Source of the DNA: Paenibacillus lautus NBRC 15380 | Lineage (GTDB): Bacteria > Bacillota > Bacilli > Paenibacillales > Paenibacillaceae | Direction of reading: 5' to 3' | DNA length: 64,000 nt | Assembly (NCBI RefSeq): GCF_004000945.1 | Contig: NZ_BIMF01000012.1 | Span: 124,001-188,000, forward strand | In this document: piece by piece, positions 24,115 through 32,699 of the stretch | How positions within the stretch are numbered: position 1 is the stretch's first letter | Layout of the letters: each line of letters starts with the position of its first letter | Notes under the pieces: generated by a model | The model's database searches: none | Told to the model about the DNA's origin: nothing | Seen by the model: only the letters and a program-made list of their open reading frames with translations | Program-made: the position numbers and the translations under genes

Positions 24115-25812
24115 ATGAAAAAAGTAATGGCTTGTCTCGGTTTAGCCGCTTGTATGCTTTTCCCCTTGGGTGCTCCGTTGCACGCGCAATCAGCCCAAGG
24201 GGACATAAATGCAAATGAAAAAAAACCAAAAGCAACCTTTCAAGTGATCAGTGACCTGCATATTAGGGATACATCGTTCTCTCATAACAAGCTTTCGAAA
24301 GCGCTTCACGACCTGCATTCCATTGACCCGCTGGCAGATGCTATGGTCATCAACGGAGATATAACGAATAACGGTTTTCCCGAAGAATATGCAAAGGCTC
24401 GCGAGCTTCTTGATCAATCGCCTAAACCGATGAATCTGTATATGACCATTGGAAATCATGAATTTTTTAATGGAGATGGAAATGAAGTGAACACCAGTCG
24501 GTTCACAGACTTTATCGAAGAAGAGCATGTGTATTACGAGAAAATGGTGAAAGGCTATCCTTTTATATTCCTTGGCTCTGAAAGCTGGGGGCCTGTCGAT
24601 TCTCCCGCCAAAGACGATGCCTATCTGAGCGATGAGCAGTTGAATTGGCTGGAAGATACTTTGGAGAAACGCAGCAAGAGCGAGAAGCCTATGTTTGTTT
24701 TTCTTCATCAGCCCCTTTCCGCCGTATATGAAGCAGCAGAAAAGCGTCTAACCGATCTCTTCTCGAAGTATCCGCAAGTTATTTTATTCTCTGGCCATAC
24801 CCATCGGGATATGCGACTTCCAAATATTAACCTAACACAGAATGAATTTACGAGCATCAATACAGCTTCTGTCTATTATACAACCTTCGCACCGACAGTA
24901 AACTGGGACGAAAGCCAAGGATTGTATGTGCAAATTTACGATGACAGGGTCGTAGTCCAAGGACGCGACTTTTACCGTAAGCAATGGATTCCCGAAGTGC
25001 ATTACACGATTGATGTCCAATCGGCAACCACATTTTCTTATCGTAATGACTATGTTATTCCGGGTGAAACCGCCCTATTAACCTCAACCTTTACAAATTA
25101 TGGACAAAACACAGTCGAGGCCGTCCAATTGGACTTAACGGCCCCTGATGGTTGGAGTGTAGAGGCAGTAACTGATCCTCTGGTCACCAATCTTTCGCCT
25201 GGAAGTTCGATTGAAACAGATTGGCGTGTGACGCCCCCTGATACTGCTGAGCCTGGATTCGCAAAATTAGATGCAGCCGTTTCATTTGAATATGGGGAAA
25301 ATAATAAGCAAACAAAATGGAGTGCCGACTCTATCGTATGGATACCAGAACGGCTTCCCGCTGCCGATTCTTATGTAAGTGATGTGGAATGGATTCATTC
25401 CGCAAATCATTGGGGGCCCGTAGAACGGGATCAAAGCAACGGTGAAAAAGCAAAAGACGACGGGAAAACCATAACGATTGGCGGTGAAGAATATACGAAA
25501 GGCTTAGGTGTGCATGCGAATGCTGAGATTGCTTATTATATAGGCGGCAGCTTCTCGACATTTACCGCAGATATCGGAATCGATGATGAAGTTGGAAATA
25601 AAGGGTCGGTCGTTTTTCAAATTTGGGCAGACGGCGAGAAGGTATATGACAGCGGGCTTGTTACCGGATCTGATTCCGTCAAAAAAGTTCATGCTGATAT
25701 CTCCGGCGCAAACGTACTGAAACTGGTCGTCACTGATGGCGGAGACGGCACTGGCTACGACCATGCAGATTGGGCAAATGCCCATATAACCATATCCGAT
25801 GTAAACAGCTAG
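24115..25812 (+). CDS. Secreted metallophosphoesterase with NEW3-like and NPCBM carbohydrate-binding domains
   Basis: 565 residues with a signal peptide (MKKVMACLGLAACMLFPLG, cleavage near LHAQS). Residues ~40-290 are a calcineurin-like metallophosphoesterase: Asp47/His49 in SDLHI, Gly-Asp at 81-82, GNHE at 113-116, His198, and GHTH at 227-230. Residues ~325-405 resemble the NPCBM-associated NEW3 beta-sandwich (NDYVIPGETALLTSTFTNYG). Residues ~430-560 form an NPCBM module (TIGGEEYTKGLGVHANAEI, DGGDGTGYDHADWANAHI). The architecture suggests hydrolysis of phosphoesters on or near glycans outside the cell, e.g. phosphorylated polysaccharide; the substrate is unknown. It follows the LacI-type gene and ends in a strong terminator. 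Confidence 0.85.
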   Translation: MKKVMACLGLAACMLFPLGAPLHAQSAQGDINANEKKPKATFQVISDLHIRDTSFSHNKLSKALHDLHSIDPLADAMVINGDITNNGFPEEYAKARELLDQSPKPMNLYMTIGNHEFFNGDGNEVNTSRFTDFIEEEHVYYEKMVKGYPFIFLGSESWGPVDSPAKDDAYLSDEQLNWLEDTLEKRSKSEKPMFVFLHQPLSAVYEAAEKRLTDLFSKYPQVILFSGHTHRDMRLPNINLTQNEFTSINTASVYYTTFAPTVNWDESQGLYVQIYDDRVVVQGRDFYRKQWIPEVHYTIDVQSATTFSYRNDYVIPGETALLTSTFTNYGQNTVEAVQLDLTAPDGWSVEAVTDPLVTNLSPGSSIETDWRVTPPDTAEPGFAKLDAAVSFEYGENNKQTKWSADSIVWIPERLPAADSYVSDVEWIHSANHWGPVERDQSNGEKAKDDGKTITIGGEEYTKGLGVHANAEIAYYIGGSFSTFTADIGIDDEVGNKGSVVFQIWADGEKVYDSGLVTGSDSVKKVHADISGANVLKLVVTDGGDGTGYDHADWANAHITISDVNS

Positions 25813-25832
25813 GAAGGCTAATAAAAAGGGTC

Positions 25833-25879
25833 AAAAGGCACCCCATTTCCCGGTCATTTCCGGATTTGGGGTGCCTTTT
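25833..25879. terminator. Terminator of the lacI-like / metallophosphoesterase operon
   Basis: AAAAGGCACCCCA (25833-25845) pairs with TGGGGTGCCTTTT (25867-25879). It can also act on the minus-strand DinB gene. Confidence 0.85.
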
Positions 25880-25955
25880 GCATACCTTGAATTACATACG
25901 AATCCCACAGGGATCGTTGCGTGGCCCCTCCTTTAGCTCCTCTGCCGGGCAAAGG

Positions 25956-26426
25956 CTATTCGAATAACGGTACCTTCGGATCCTTCCCGTTACAATGAAC
26001 CAGCATCGCATGCAGCTGTCCTCTGTGGTGATACACATGCGCCACGATTTCGAGCAGCCATTCGTACCTGGTATAGGTGACACCCCAATAAGAGGTCATC
26101 TCCTGATGAAGCTCCTCTTCCGTCATTTCTCGGAACGCCTGCTCCAGATAAGAATAATTGCTCAATAACTCCGCCTGTATGTCCTTCAGGTTATTTAACG
26201 ACACACCTGTGTAATAGGCGCTCATCTCCTCTTGCGTGGCTCCTCCGGATATGTGAAAATCGGCCCGGCAGATCACTGCGATATGCTTGAGCAGCTCTCC
26301 AACGGAATGCTTGCCCTCCGTCGGCTTGACGAGCAGATCCGCCTCATCCAGCCTGTCGATCATCGCAACAACAGAGACGACAGCAACCTCGATTTGATGC
26401 AATGCATATGTACGATAAGAATTCAT
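25956..26426 (-). CDS. DinB family protein
   Basis: 156 residues, a four-helix bundle of the DinB/YfiT superfamily. The three metal-ligand histidines characteristic of the group are plausible at His48 (GELLKHIAVI) and in HVYHHRGQLHAML near residues 130-139. These proteins bind a divalent metal; many act as thiol-dependent transferases (e.g. with bacillithiol), others have no known role. GGAGAG precedes the ATG. No operon partner. Confidence 0.82.
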   Translation of the reverse strand: MNSYRTYALHQIEVAVVSVVAMIDRLDEADLLVKPTEGKHSVGELLKHIAVICRADFHISGGATQEEMSAYYTGVSLNNLKDIQAELLSNYSYLEQAFREMTEEELHQEMTSYWGVTYTRYEWLLEIVAHVYHHRGQLHAMLVHCNGKDPKVPLFE

Positions 26427-26514
26427 ATGTTCTCTCCAATCCGATATGTGTACACTAATCTGTTCAAAATCACCTCATTATTATAGAACATACGTTCCTA
26501 ATATTTCAACAAAA

Positions 26515-26551
26515 AACAACCTGACCCTTAAAAGCTAAGAGTCAGGTTGTT
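26515..26551 (-). terminator. Terminator of the glucoside-utilisation operon
   Basis: AACAACCTGAC (26515-26525) pairs with GTCAGGTTGTT (26541-26551); T6 follows on the minus strand. It lies 23 bp past the debranching-type glycosidase stop. Confidence 0.9.
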
Positions 26552-26573
26552 CCGCCATACGTCTTATGACCGA

Positions 26574-28646
26574 TCAGCCAACGAGATGAAATCCTGTTGT
26601 ATTCTCAAGCACTTCCACATGAAACGTGCTGCCGTCAGCCTCGCGCACGACGCTAACCGAAAGGTGCCCGTTTCCGATCGCAATCTTCTCGGCCTTCAGT
26701 TCGTTCATCCCTTCCGGAAGGAACGGGGACAACGCGATTTCCTTCTTCGCCGCGTTCGGATACAATCCGAGCATCGCCTGCAGGAAGACGATCGAGGTTC
26801 CCGCCGCCCAAGCCTGCGGCGAACAGGTCGTCGGGTACGGAACGGGATGGCCCAGCTTCGCATCATGACCGCAGAACAGCTCCGGCAGACGCTGGTACTC
26901 AAAATGAGCCGAAGCCTGCAGCAGGCCGGAGATCACCTTGCCTGCCTCCTCCTTGAATCCCTGCTTGCCGAGTCCCAGCAGAATCATCGCATTGTCATGC
27001 GGCCATACGCTGCCGTTATGATAACTCATCGGGTAATATCCGGTGGAGTCCGTGCTCATCGTGCGGATGCCGTAACCGTTAAACATGTCGCTTCTAAGCA
27101 TCCGCTCAGCTTGCGCCTTCGCGTGGCTCTCTTCCGGCAAGCCGCTCATGAGCAGATGCCCGGGATTCGAGGTCACGCTGCGTACCTGGCGCAGATCCTT
27201 ATCCAGCGCGATGGCGTAACACTGCTCATCCTCCATCCAGAAGGCCGCTTCGAAGCGGACGCGAAGCTCCTCGGCTTCCGTCTCCAGCTTGTGGGCCAGT
27301 TCCAGCTCGCCCAGCTCCCCGAAGACGGGTACCAGCGATTTCTTCGCTTGATACACGTAACCCTGAACCTCCGACAGCGCGATCGGAGATTCCGCATACT
27401 CGCCGTTCTCATGGACGATCGAGTTGGCGGAATCCTTCCAGCCCTGATTCGGGAAGCCTTTCTCGGCTTCCTGCTTATAGGCCATGAAGCCGGAGCCCGC
27501 TTCCAGCGCGGCATCGATATATTCCAGTGCCCGCAGCATGTTCGGCTTGAGCTCCTCCGCCAGGGAGAGGTCGCCCGTCCAGCGGTAATACTCGCCGATC
27601 AGCGCCAGGAACAGCGGCGTGGAATCGATGGTGCCGTAGTACGGCGAGAACGGAGACTGATTCGTCGTGACCAGCTCTCCGTAGCGAATCTCATGCATGA
27701 TTTTGCCCGGCTGCTCATCCCGCCAAGGGTCACTCTTCTCGCCTTGATAAGCCGCCAGCGTTCTCAAGGTTCCCTTGGCAAGCTGCGGGTTCGCCGGAAG
27801 CATGAAAAGCGCCGTGATCAAGCTGTCTCTGCCGAATGGAACCGCGAACCACGGCAGTCCCGCGACCGATGTATCACCGAAGCCCACATCGGTCGTCAGC
27901 ATGCGCAGATCCTGCAATCCTCTCTGGTACAAGCCGCTGAACAGCGCGGAATCCGATTGGACCCGCGAGCTGTTCGCGTACCAAGCTTCATAGGAGGCTT
28001 CGAGTTTCTTCAGCCCCTCTTCGTAGGTCAGCGGCGCCACTGCGGAATGCTGCTCCGTCATCGGCGTGACAAAGAACGTAATCACCTTCTGCTCTTTGGC
28101 TTTCAGGGACAAAGGGAACGAAACATTCCCGGCTTGATCCGTTTGGCCACCGTCCGCATCCCAAGCAATGCGCGTCTGTCTTCTCAGGTTGTCAGCGCCG
28201 ACATAAGCCAGTGTCATCTCTTGATCGCCTGTCCGTATACCCTCCATCTTGCCGACTTCCCCTGTACGGTATTTGCGCACCAGGAACATATCCTGAAAAT
28301 CGGCATCAAAGGACGCGGCGAACTCGATATTCGAATCGGTCACAAAGTAATTGGTCAGCGTGCAGCGCTCATACAGGACGCCATCATAGATGAAACGCTC
28401 CCGAAGTACTTCGATCGCCCCTTCATCCTTGGCATCCTTCATCAGGCGGAAGGAGGCCACATAGCTTTTATCCCCCGTGGAGGACAGGAGCGAAGGCTTC
28501 TGGCCATCGATGAACAGCTCCATGCGGCTCAGGAAACGGGTATCCTTCGTATACAAGCCATGGCCCTGATCGTCCCCTTGGACGATATCTCCATTAAGCC
28601 CGGTCAGAAAAAATACGTCTCCTTCTTTAATTACGCGGTAGTCCAT
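26574..28646 (-). CDS. Glycogen-debranching-type glycoside hydrolase (GDE N-terminal domain plus alpha/alpha barrel)
   Basis: 690 residues, cytosolic. The N-terminal ~240 residues match the glycogen debranching enzyme N-terminal domain (GDIVQGDDQGHGLYTKDTRFLSRMEL is its hallmark region). The C-terminal ~400 residues form an (alpha/alpha)6 barrel of the MGH1-like / amylo-alpha-1,6-glucosidase kind (GLPWFAVPFGRDSLITALFM, YHNGSVWPHDNAMILLGL, HPVPYPTTCSPQAWAAG). Related proteins cleave alpha-linked glucosides or other oligosaccharides; specificity is not determined. Start has GGGGG 9 nt upstream. Last gene of the operon with the GH3 enzyme and ABC transporter, so it probably acts on imported oligosaccharides. 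Confidence 0.82.
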   Translation of the reverse strand: MDYRVIKEGDVFFLTGLNGDIVQGDDQGHGLYTKDTRFLSRMELFIDGQKPSLLSSTGDKSYVASFRLMKDAKDEGAIEVLRERFIYDGVLYERCTLTNYFVTDSNIEFAASFDADFQDMFLVRKYRTGEVGKMEGIRTGDQEMTLAYVGADNLRRQTRIAWDADGGQTDQAGNVSFPLSLKAKEQKVITFFVTPMTEQHSAVAPLTYEEGLKKLEASYEAWYANSSRVQSDSALFSGLYQRGLQDLRMLTTDVGFGDTSVAGLPWFAVPFGRDSLITALFMLPANPQLAKGTLRTLAAYQGEKSDPWRDEQPGKIMHEIRYGELVTTNQSPFSPYYGTIDSTPLFLALIGEYYRWTGDLSLAEELKPNMLRALEYIDAALEAGSGFMAYKQEAEKGFPNQGWKDSANSIVHENGEYAESPIALSEVQGYVYQAKKSLVPVFGELGELELAHKLETEAEELRVRFEAAFWMEDEQCYAIALDKDLRQVRSVTSNPGHLLMSGLPEESHAKAQAERMLRSDMFNGYGIRTMSTDSTGYYPMSYHNGSVWPHDNAMILLGLGKQGFKEEAGKVISGLLQASAHFEYQRLPELFCGHDAKLGHPVPYPTTCSPQAWAAGTSIVFLQAMLGLYPNAAKKEIALSPFLPEGMNELKAEKIAIGNGHLSVSVVREADGSTFHVEVLENTTGFHLVG

Positions 28647-28670
28647 GTAAAATCCCCCTTTGATTCCGGT

Positions 28671-30800
28671 TTATTCAACAACCGCAAGCTCAGCCTGCAG
28701 TCCTTCTTCCGAATGCGGTCCGACCCAGACATGGAACTTTCCGGGCTCTACCGTAAATTCAAGCCTTTCATCCAACAGCCCCAATTCTTCACGCCCCAGC
28801 GTAAAATGTACCGTCCGGCTTTCGCCCGGCTGCAGCTGTACCTTGCGGAATCCCTTCAACTCTTTGACCGGCCGGGTCGAGCTTGCCACCAAGTCGCGGA
28901 TATACAGCTGCGCGGTTTCCTCGCCGGCTCTGGATCCGGTATTCGTTATGCTCACGGATACATGCACGGTCCCGTCCCGGCCAATTTGATGCCGATCCAG
29001 CTGCAAATCCGTATATTCGAATGTTGTATAACTGAGGCCGTACCCGAACGGATACAGCGGAGCATCGTCGCAATCGATATAATCTTCGTACAAATGAGGA
29101 CGTCCGGTATTCTTCCGGTTGTAATACATCGGAATTTGCCCCGTTGCGCGCGGAACGGTAACCGGCAGGCGGCCGCTCGGATTGTGAGCGCCGGTCAGCA
29201 CGTCCACAAGCGCAAGGCCTGTGGCGGTTCCCAAATGCCAAGCTTCCACTACGGCGTCTGCATGTTCATGCAGCCATGGAGTGGCAAGCGGACGGCCGTT
29301 CATCAGCACGACGACGATCGGCGTGCCGGTCTGCCGTTTCAGCTCCTGAATCAATCGCTCCTGACAGGAGGGAAGCGTAATGGAGGTCACATTGTAGTGT
29401 TCGCCCGTCATTGCTTCGGATTCACCCACAACGACTACGGCGACATCACACTGTCCAGCGAGCTCCACAGCCCGTTCCACTCCCCCATCCATTTCCTCCA
29501 GAATGCCGCTGCCCTGCTCGTAGAACACCTCAGCCTTCGGTGCGATTTCCGATTGAAAAGCGTCCCATACTGTGACAACGTCCTCATCGCGGCCTTTCCA
29601 AGCCCAGCAGCCCATCGAGTTGTGGCGGTCATCGGCCAGCGGCCCGATCAAGGCCAGCTTTTTGTGCTTAGCGATATCCAGCGGCAAAATCCCGCTGTTA
29701 TTCTGCAGCAGCACGATCGATCTCCGGGCGCTGTCCCTGGCCTGAGCCAGATGTGCCGCAGGAATGGCTTGCCCTTTCAGCGGATCTCCGGCTTCTTCTG
29801 CGTCTTCGCTTACATACGGGTTCTCGAACAATCCGAGGCGGATTTTCACCCGCAATATGCGAAGCACCGCATCATCCAACAGCTTGAGCAGCTCAGGGTT
29901 ATCCTGGACCAGCGCCTCCAGATGATCGAGATAGACGCCGGAATGCATGTCCATGTCGACCCCGGCGTTCAATCCCTTCCGCGCGGAATCCTTCCGGTCT
30001 TCCGCATAGCCATGGTAGATCAGCTCTTCGATCGATTCCCAGTCGCTGACCACCATGCCGTCAAAGCCCCACTCCCGCTTCAAGATATCCCGCAGCAGAT
30101 AACGGCTTCCAGAAGCGGGAACCCCGTTCAGTTCGCTGAAGGCGCTCATCACGGACAGAGCCCCTGCCCGAATCCCGTGCTCAAAAGGCGGCAGTACGGT
30201 TTCCCGCAGCGTCCGCTCCGACATGTCCGTCGTATCATAGTCCCGGCCGCCTTCAATCCAGCCATAACCGGCAAAATGCTTCACGCATGCCGCTACCGTC
30301 GGGTAGCCATCCTCATTCGGACTTTGAAATCCTCTAACCTTCGCGGCAGCGGCCAGGGAGGACAGATAGGCATCCTCCCCCGTACTCTCCGCGATGCGGC
30401 CCCACCGGGGATCACGCGTGATGTCCACCATCGGGGCAAAGGTCCAGCGGATGCCGTCCGCTGCGGCCTCTTCTGCCGCCATGCGGGCGTTCTTCTCCAT
30501 CCCTTCGAGATCCCAGCTGGCGGCTTCGCCGAGCGGAATCGGAAAAATGGTGCGAAAACCGTGAATGACATCGTCCCCGATGAGAAGGGGAATCCCCAGC
30601 CGCGTTTCCTCCACGGCCAGCCGCTGGAGCTCGTTGATTTTTTTCGGACCATGCACATTCAGGAGCGATCCGATCTTGCCTTCGGCAACCAGCTTCAGCT
30701 CCTGCTCCTCGCATCGGCCGTACTGCACCGTTTGACCGATCTTCTCGACCAAGGTCATCTGCGCGAGAAGATCCTTCGCACGCTGTTCCACGTTATCCAT
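28671..30800 (-). CDS. Glycoside hydrolase family 3 beta-glucosidase-like enzyme
   Basis: 709 residues, no signal peptide, so intracellular. The GH3 N-terminal TIM barrel holds WTFAPMVDITRDPRWGRIAES, the VKHFAGYG motif (Lys174/His175) and the nucleophile Asp253 in MVVSDWESI. The second alpha/beta sandwich domain (GPLADDRHNSMGCWAW, VVGESEAMTGE) and a C-terminal fibronectin-III-like domain (VSITNTGSRAGEETAQLYI) complete the standard BglX-like layout at usual length. It removes beta-linked glucose (or xylose) from non-reducing ends of imported oligosaccharides. RBS GGGAGG. It sits 26 bp from the upstream permease gene and 24 bp before the debranching-type gene. Confidence 0.93.
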   Translation of the reverse strand: MDNVEQRAKDLLAQMTLVEKIGQTVQYGRCEEQELKLVAEGKIGSLLNVHGPKKINELQRLAVEETRLGIPLLIGDDVIHGFRTIFPIPLGEAASWDLEGMEKNARMAAEEAAADGIRWTFAPMVDITRDPRWGRIAESTGEDAYLSSLAAAAKVRGFQSPNEDGYPTVAACVKHFAGYGWIEGGRDYDTTDMSERTLRETVLPPFEHGIRAGALSVMSAFSELNGVPASGSRYLLRDILKREWGFDGMVVSDWESIEELIYHGYAEDRKDSARKGLNAGVDMDMHSGVYLDHLEALVQDNPELLKLLDDAVLRILRVKIRLGLFENPYVSEDAEEAGDPLKGQAIPAAHLAQARDSARRSIVLLQNNSGILPLDIAKHKKLALIGPLADDRHNSMGCWAWKGRDEDVVTVWDAFQSEIAPKAEVFYEQGSGILEEMDGGVERAVELAGQCDVAVVVVGESEAMTGEHYNVTSITLPSCQERLIQELKRQTGTPIVVVLMNGRPLATPWLHEHADAVVEAWHLGTATGLALVDVLTGAHNPSGRLPVTVPRATGQIPMYYNRKNTGRPHLYEDYIDCDDAPLYPFGYGLSYTTFEYTDLQLDRHQIGRDGTVHVSVSITNTGSRAGEETAQLYIRDLVASSTRPVKELKGFRKVQLQPGESRTVHFTLGREELGLLDERLEFTVEPGKFHVWVGPHSEEGLQAELAVVE

Positions 30801-30826
30801 GTCTAATCCCTCCCGATGCTTCTTTA

Positions 30827-31651
30827 TCAGCCTTTGACCCCGGCGTTCGAAATCCCCTCGATATATTGACGCTGGAACAGGAAGAAGAACAGGATGATCG
30901 GCAGCGTGGAGAGCACGACCCCGGCCATAATCATCGGCGTATTCTCAAAGAACATATCCTTCACGCTGTTCAGACCCACAACCAGCACATACATTTCGGG
31001 TGTATTCGCGAGCGTGCTCGGAACGAGGTAACTGTTCCAGGTTCCGGCAAAAGCAAGAATCGACATCGTAATCAGTGATGAACGGGCCAGCGGATACACG
31101 ATCCGCCAGAAAGCACCCATCTTTGTCAGGCCATCCATCCGCGCAGCCTCCAAAAATTCATTCGGAACCGAGATGAAGAACTGACGAAGCATGAAGATGT
31201 ACAAGCCCTGATACAGGAAAGGCACCGTTAACCCCCAGAACGTGTTCAGCCATCCAAGCTGCGCCACATTCACGTACACCGGGATCAGGATCATATGGTA
31301 AGGCACCATCATGGTAGCCACGACGATCCAGTAAATCAGGCCTTTTCCCTTGAAATTCAGCTTGGCCAATGCAAAGCCGGCCATTGGATTAATGATTAGG
31401 TTCCCAATGACAACGACGCCGGTCATGATTACCGTGTTCAAGAACCATCTCGGCACGTTGTACGCATCGTTCGTGAAGAAGATTTTAAAGTTCTCGAACG
31501 TCCAGTTCGCCGGCGACGTCAGCGTATTGACATGGCGCATCGGGATAATGGACGTATAGATGGTATAGAGAAAAGGAAGGGCGAATAAGAGCCCTAGAAT
31601 GATCGTGCCGATATATAGAAACAGCCGACCGTTGTTCGTACGGGTCTTCAT
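30827..31651 (-). CDS. Sugar ABC transporter permease (MalG type)
   Basis: 274 residues from ATG 31651, 8 nt after AAGGAG (an in-frame GTG at 31660 overlaps the RBS region and the stop of the previous gene). Six membrane segments; EAA loop EAARMDGLTKMGAFWRIVYP. The C-terminal FQRQYIEGISNAGVKG is typical of this subunit. It forms the membrane channel with the preceding MalF-type permease in a carbohydrate uptake 1 family transporter. Confidence 0.92.
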   Translation of the reverse strand: MKTRTNNGRLFLYIGTIILGLLFALPFLYTIYTSIIPMRHVNTLTSPANWTFENFKIFFTNDAYNVPRWFLNTVIMTGVVVIGNLIINPMAGFALAKLNFKGKGLIYWIVVATMMVPYHMILIPVYVNVAQLGWLNTFWGLTVPFLYQGLYIFMLRQFFISVPNEFLEAARMDGLTKMGAFWRIVYPLARSSLITMSILAFAGTWNSYLVPSTLANTPEMYVLVVGLNSVKDMFFENTPMIMAGVVLSTLPIILFFFLFQRQYIEGISNAGVKG

Positions 31652-31656
31652 TACTC

Positions 31657-32601
31657 TCACTCCTTCTCATCCAAGAATTTTTTTTGCAGGTACGTAATCA
31701 GCATGATGATCATGAAGAACAGCACTACCGCCGCGCTTCCGTAACCAATGTTCATGTAACGGATCCCGTGCTGGTAGAAATACGTGACCACTGTACTGGT
31801 AGCGCCCGCTGGCGAACCGAGTGCGCCATACCGGGAAATCGCCGCAATCTGGTCGTAGATCTGGAAGCCGGCAATCGTCGATACCGACACGATGAAGAAC
31901 GTGATCGGCTTCAGGAACGGCACCGTAATGTAGCGGAATTTGTTCCACTTGGACGCTCCGTCAATCTCACCCGCTTCATACAGATCCTTCGGAATTTCCT
32001 GCAGGCCTGACAAGTAAACGATCATGGTGAAGCCCGCTTGCTGGAAGATAAACAGAATACATACGAATAAGAGCGCATAGTTGGTATCCGCAAACCATGT
32101 CACATTCCCGAAGCCCAACGCTCCGAAAAATTCCGTTAGGAAGGTGCCCTGCTTGAAGAGCATCATGAACACGGTTGTGATCGCGATTTGCGAGGTGATA
32201 TACGGAATGAAAAATACCGTCCGGAATATCCCCTTGCCCTTCAGCTTCTGATTGACCAGGATCGCCAAGAGCAGACCGAGGACAGTCTGAATCGGAATCG
32301 AGATGACCACAATTTCCAGGGAATGAAGCAGCGCCCGGAAGAATTCTTTATCTTGAAGAATGGTGACATAGTTTTCGAGACCGATGAATTTCGCCTGGTC
32401 CAAGGCAGCGAAATTCGCGTCCTGAAAACTCCTTACGAAAGACTGGATGAATGGATAGAGAAACCACCACGCCCACAATATCAAAAAGGGCAGTGAAAAC
32501 AACCAGCCCAGCGTCTTGTCGGAGTCTGCCAGCGAACGGAACCAGGATTGCCTAATCTTGTTTCCTTTCAAATCAGCGTGCTTGCTGCTGTAATCGGACA
32601 T
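31657..32601 (-). CDS. Sugar ABC transporter permease (MalF type)
   Basis: 314 residues. After a ~35-residue cytosolic N-terminus there are six membrane segments and the EAA loop (YEAGEIDGASKWNKFRYITVP). GGGGG lies 7 nt upstream of the ATG. Second gene of the binding protein-permease-permease-GH3-debranching operon. The N-terminus shows no extra domain. Substrate probably a beta-glucan or other glucooligosaccharide, inferred from the enzymes that follow. Confidence 0.92.
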   Translation of the reverse strand: MSDYSSKHADLKGNKIRQSWFRSLADSDKTLGWLFSLPFLILWAWWFLYPFIQSFVRSFQDANFAALDQAKFIGLENYVTILQDKEFFRALLHSLEIVVISIPIQTVLGLLLAILVNQKLKGKGIFRTVFFIPYITSQIAITTVFMMLFKQGTFLTEFFGALGFGNVTWFADTNYALLFVCILFIFQQAGFTMIVYLSGLQEIPKDLYEAGEIDGASKWNKFRYITVPFLKPITFFIVSVSTIAGFQIYDQIAAISRYGALGSPAGATSTVVTYFYQHGIRYMNIGYGSAAVVLFFMIIMLITYLQKKFLDEKE

Positions 32602-32650
32602 AAGTTATCCCCCGCTTCCAAACTTAAATTGGTTGGATTCATGAACAAAG

Positions 32651-32683
32651 GCTCCCGCTCCCCTGAGAACAAGGAGCGGGAGC
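32651..32683 (-). promoter_or_regulatory. Intercistronic hairpin after the binding-protein gene
   Basis: GCTCCCGCTCC (32651-32661) pairs perfectly with 32673-32683. It lies between the binding-protein and permease genes; such stems act as partial terminators or stabilise the upstream mRNA and give more binding protein than permease. T content after the stem is modest. Confidence 0.65.
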
Positions 32684-32699
32684 GGGTGTTGCCTCTTTC

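Noticed and set aside
26547..30806. 1419-codon plus-strand open frame
   Set aside because: It is the antisense of the GH3 and debranching-type genes, both of which have clear family motifs and ribosome binding sites; high GC third positions keep the opposite frame open.
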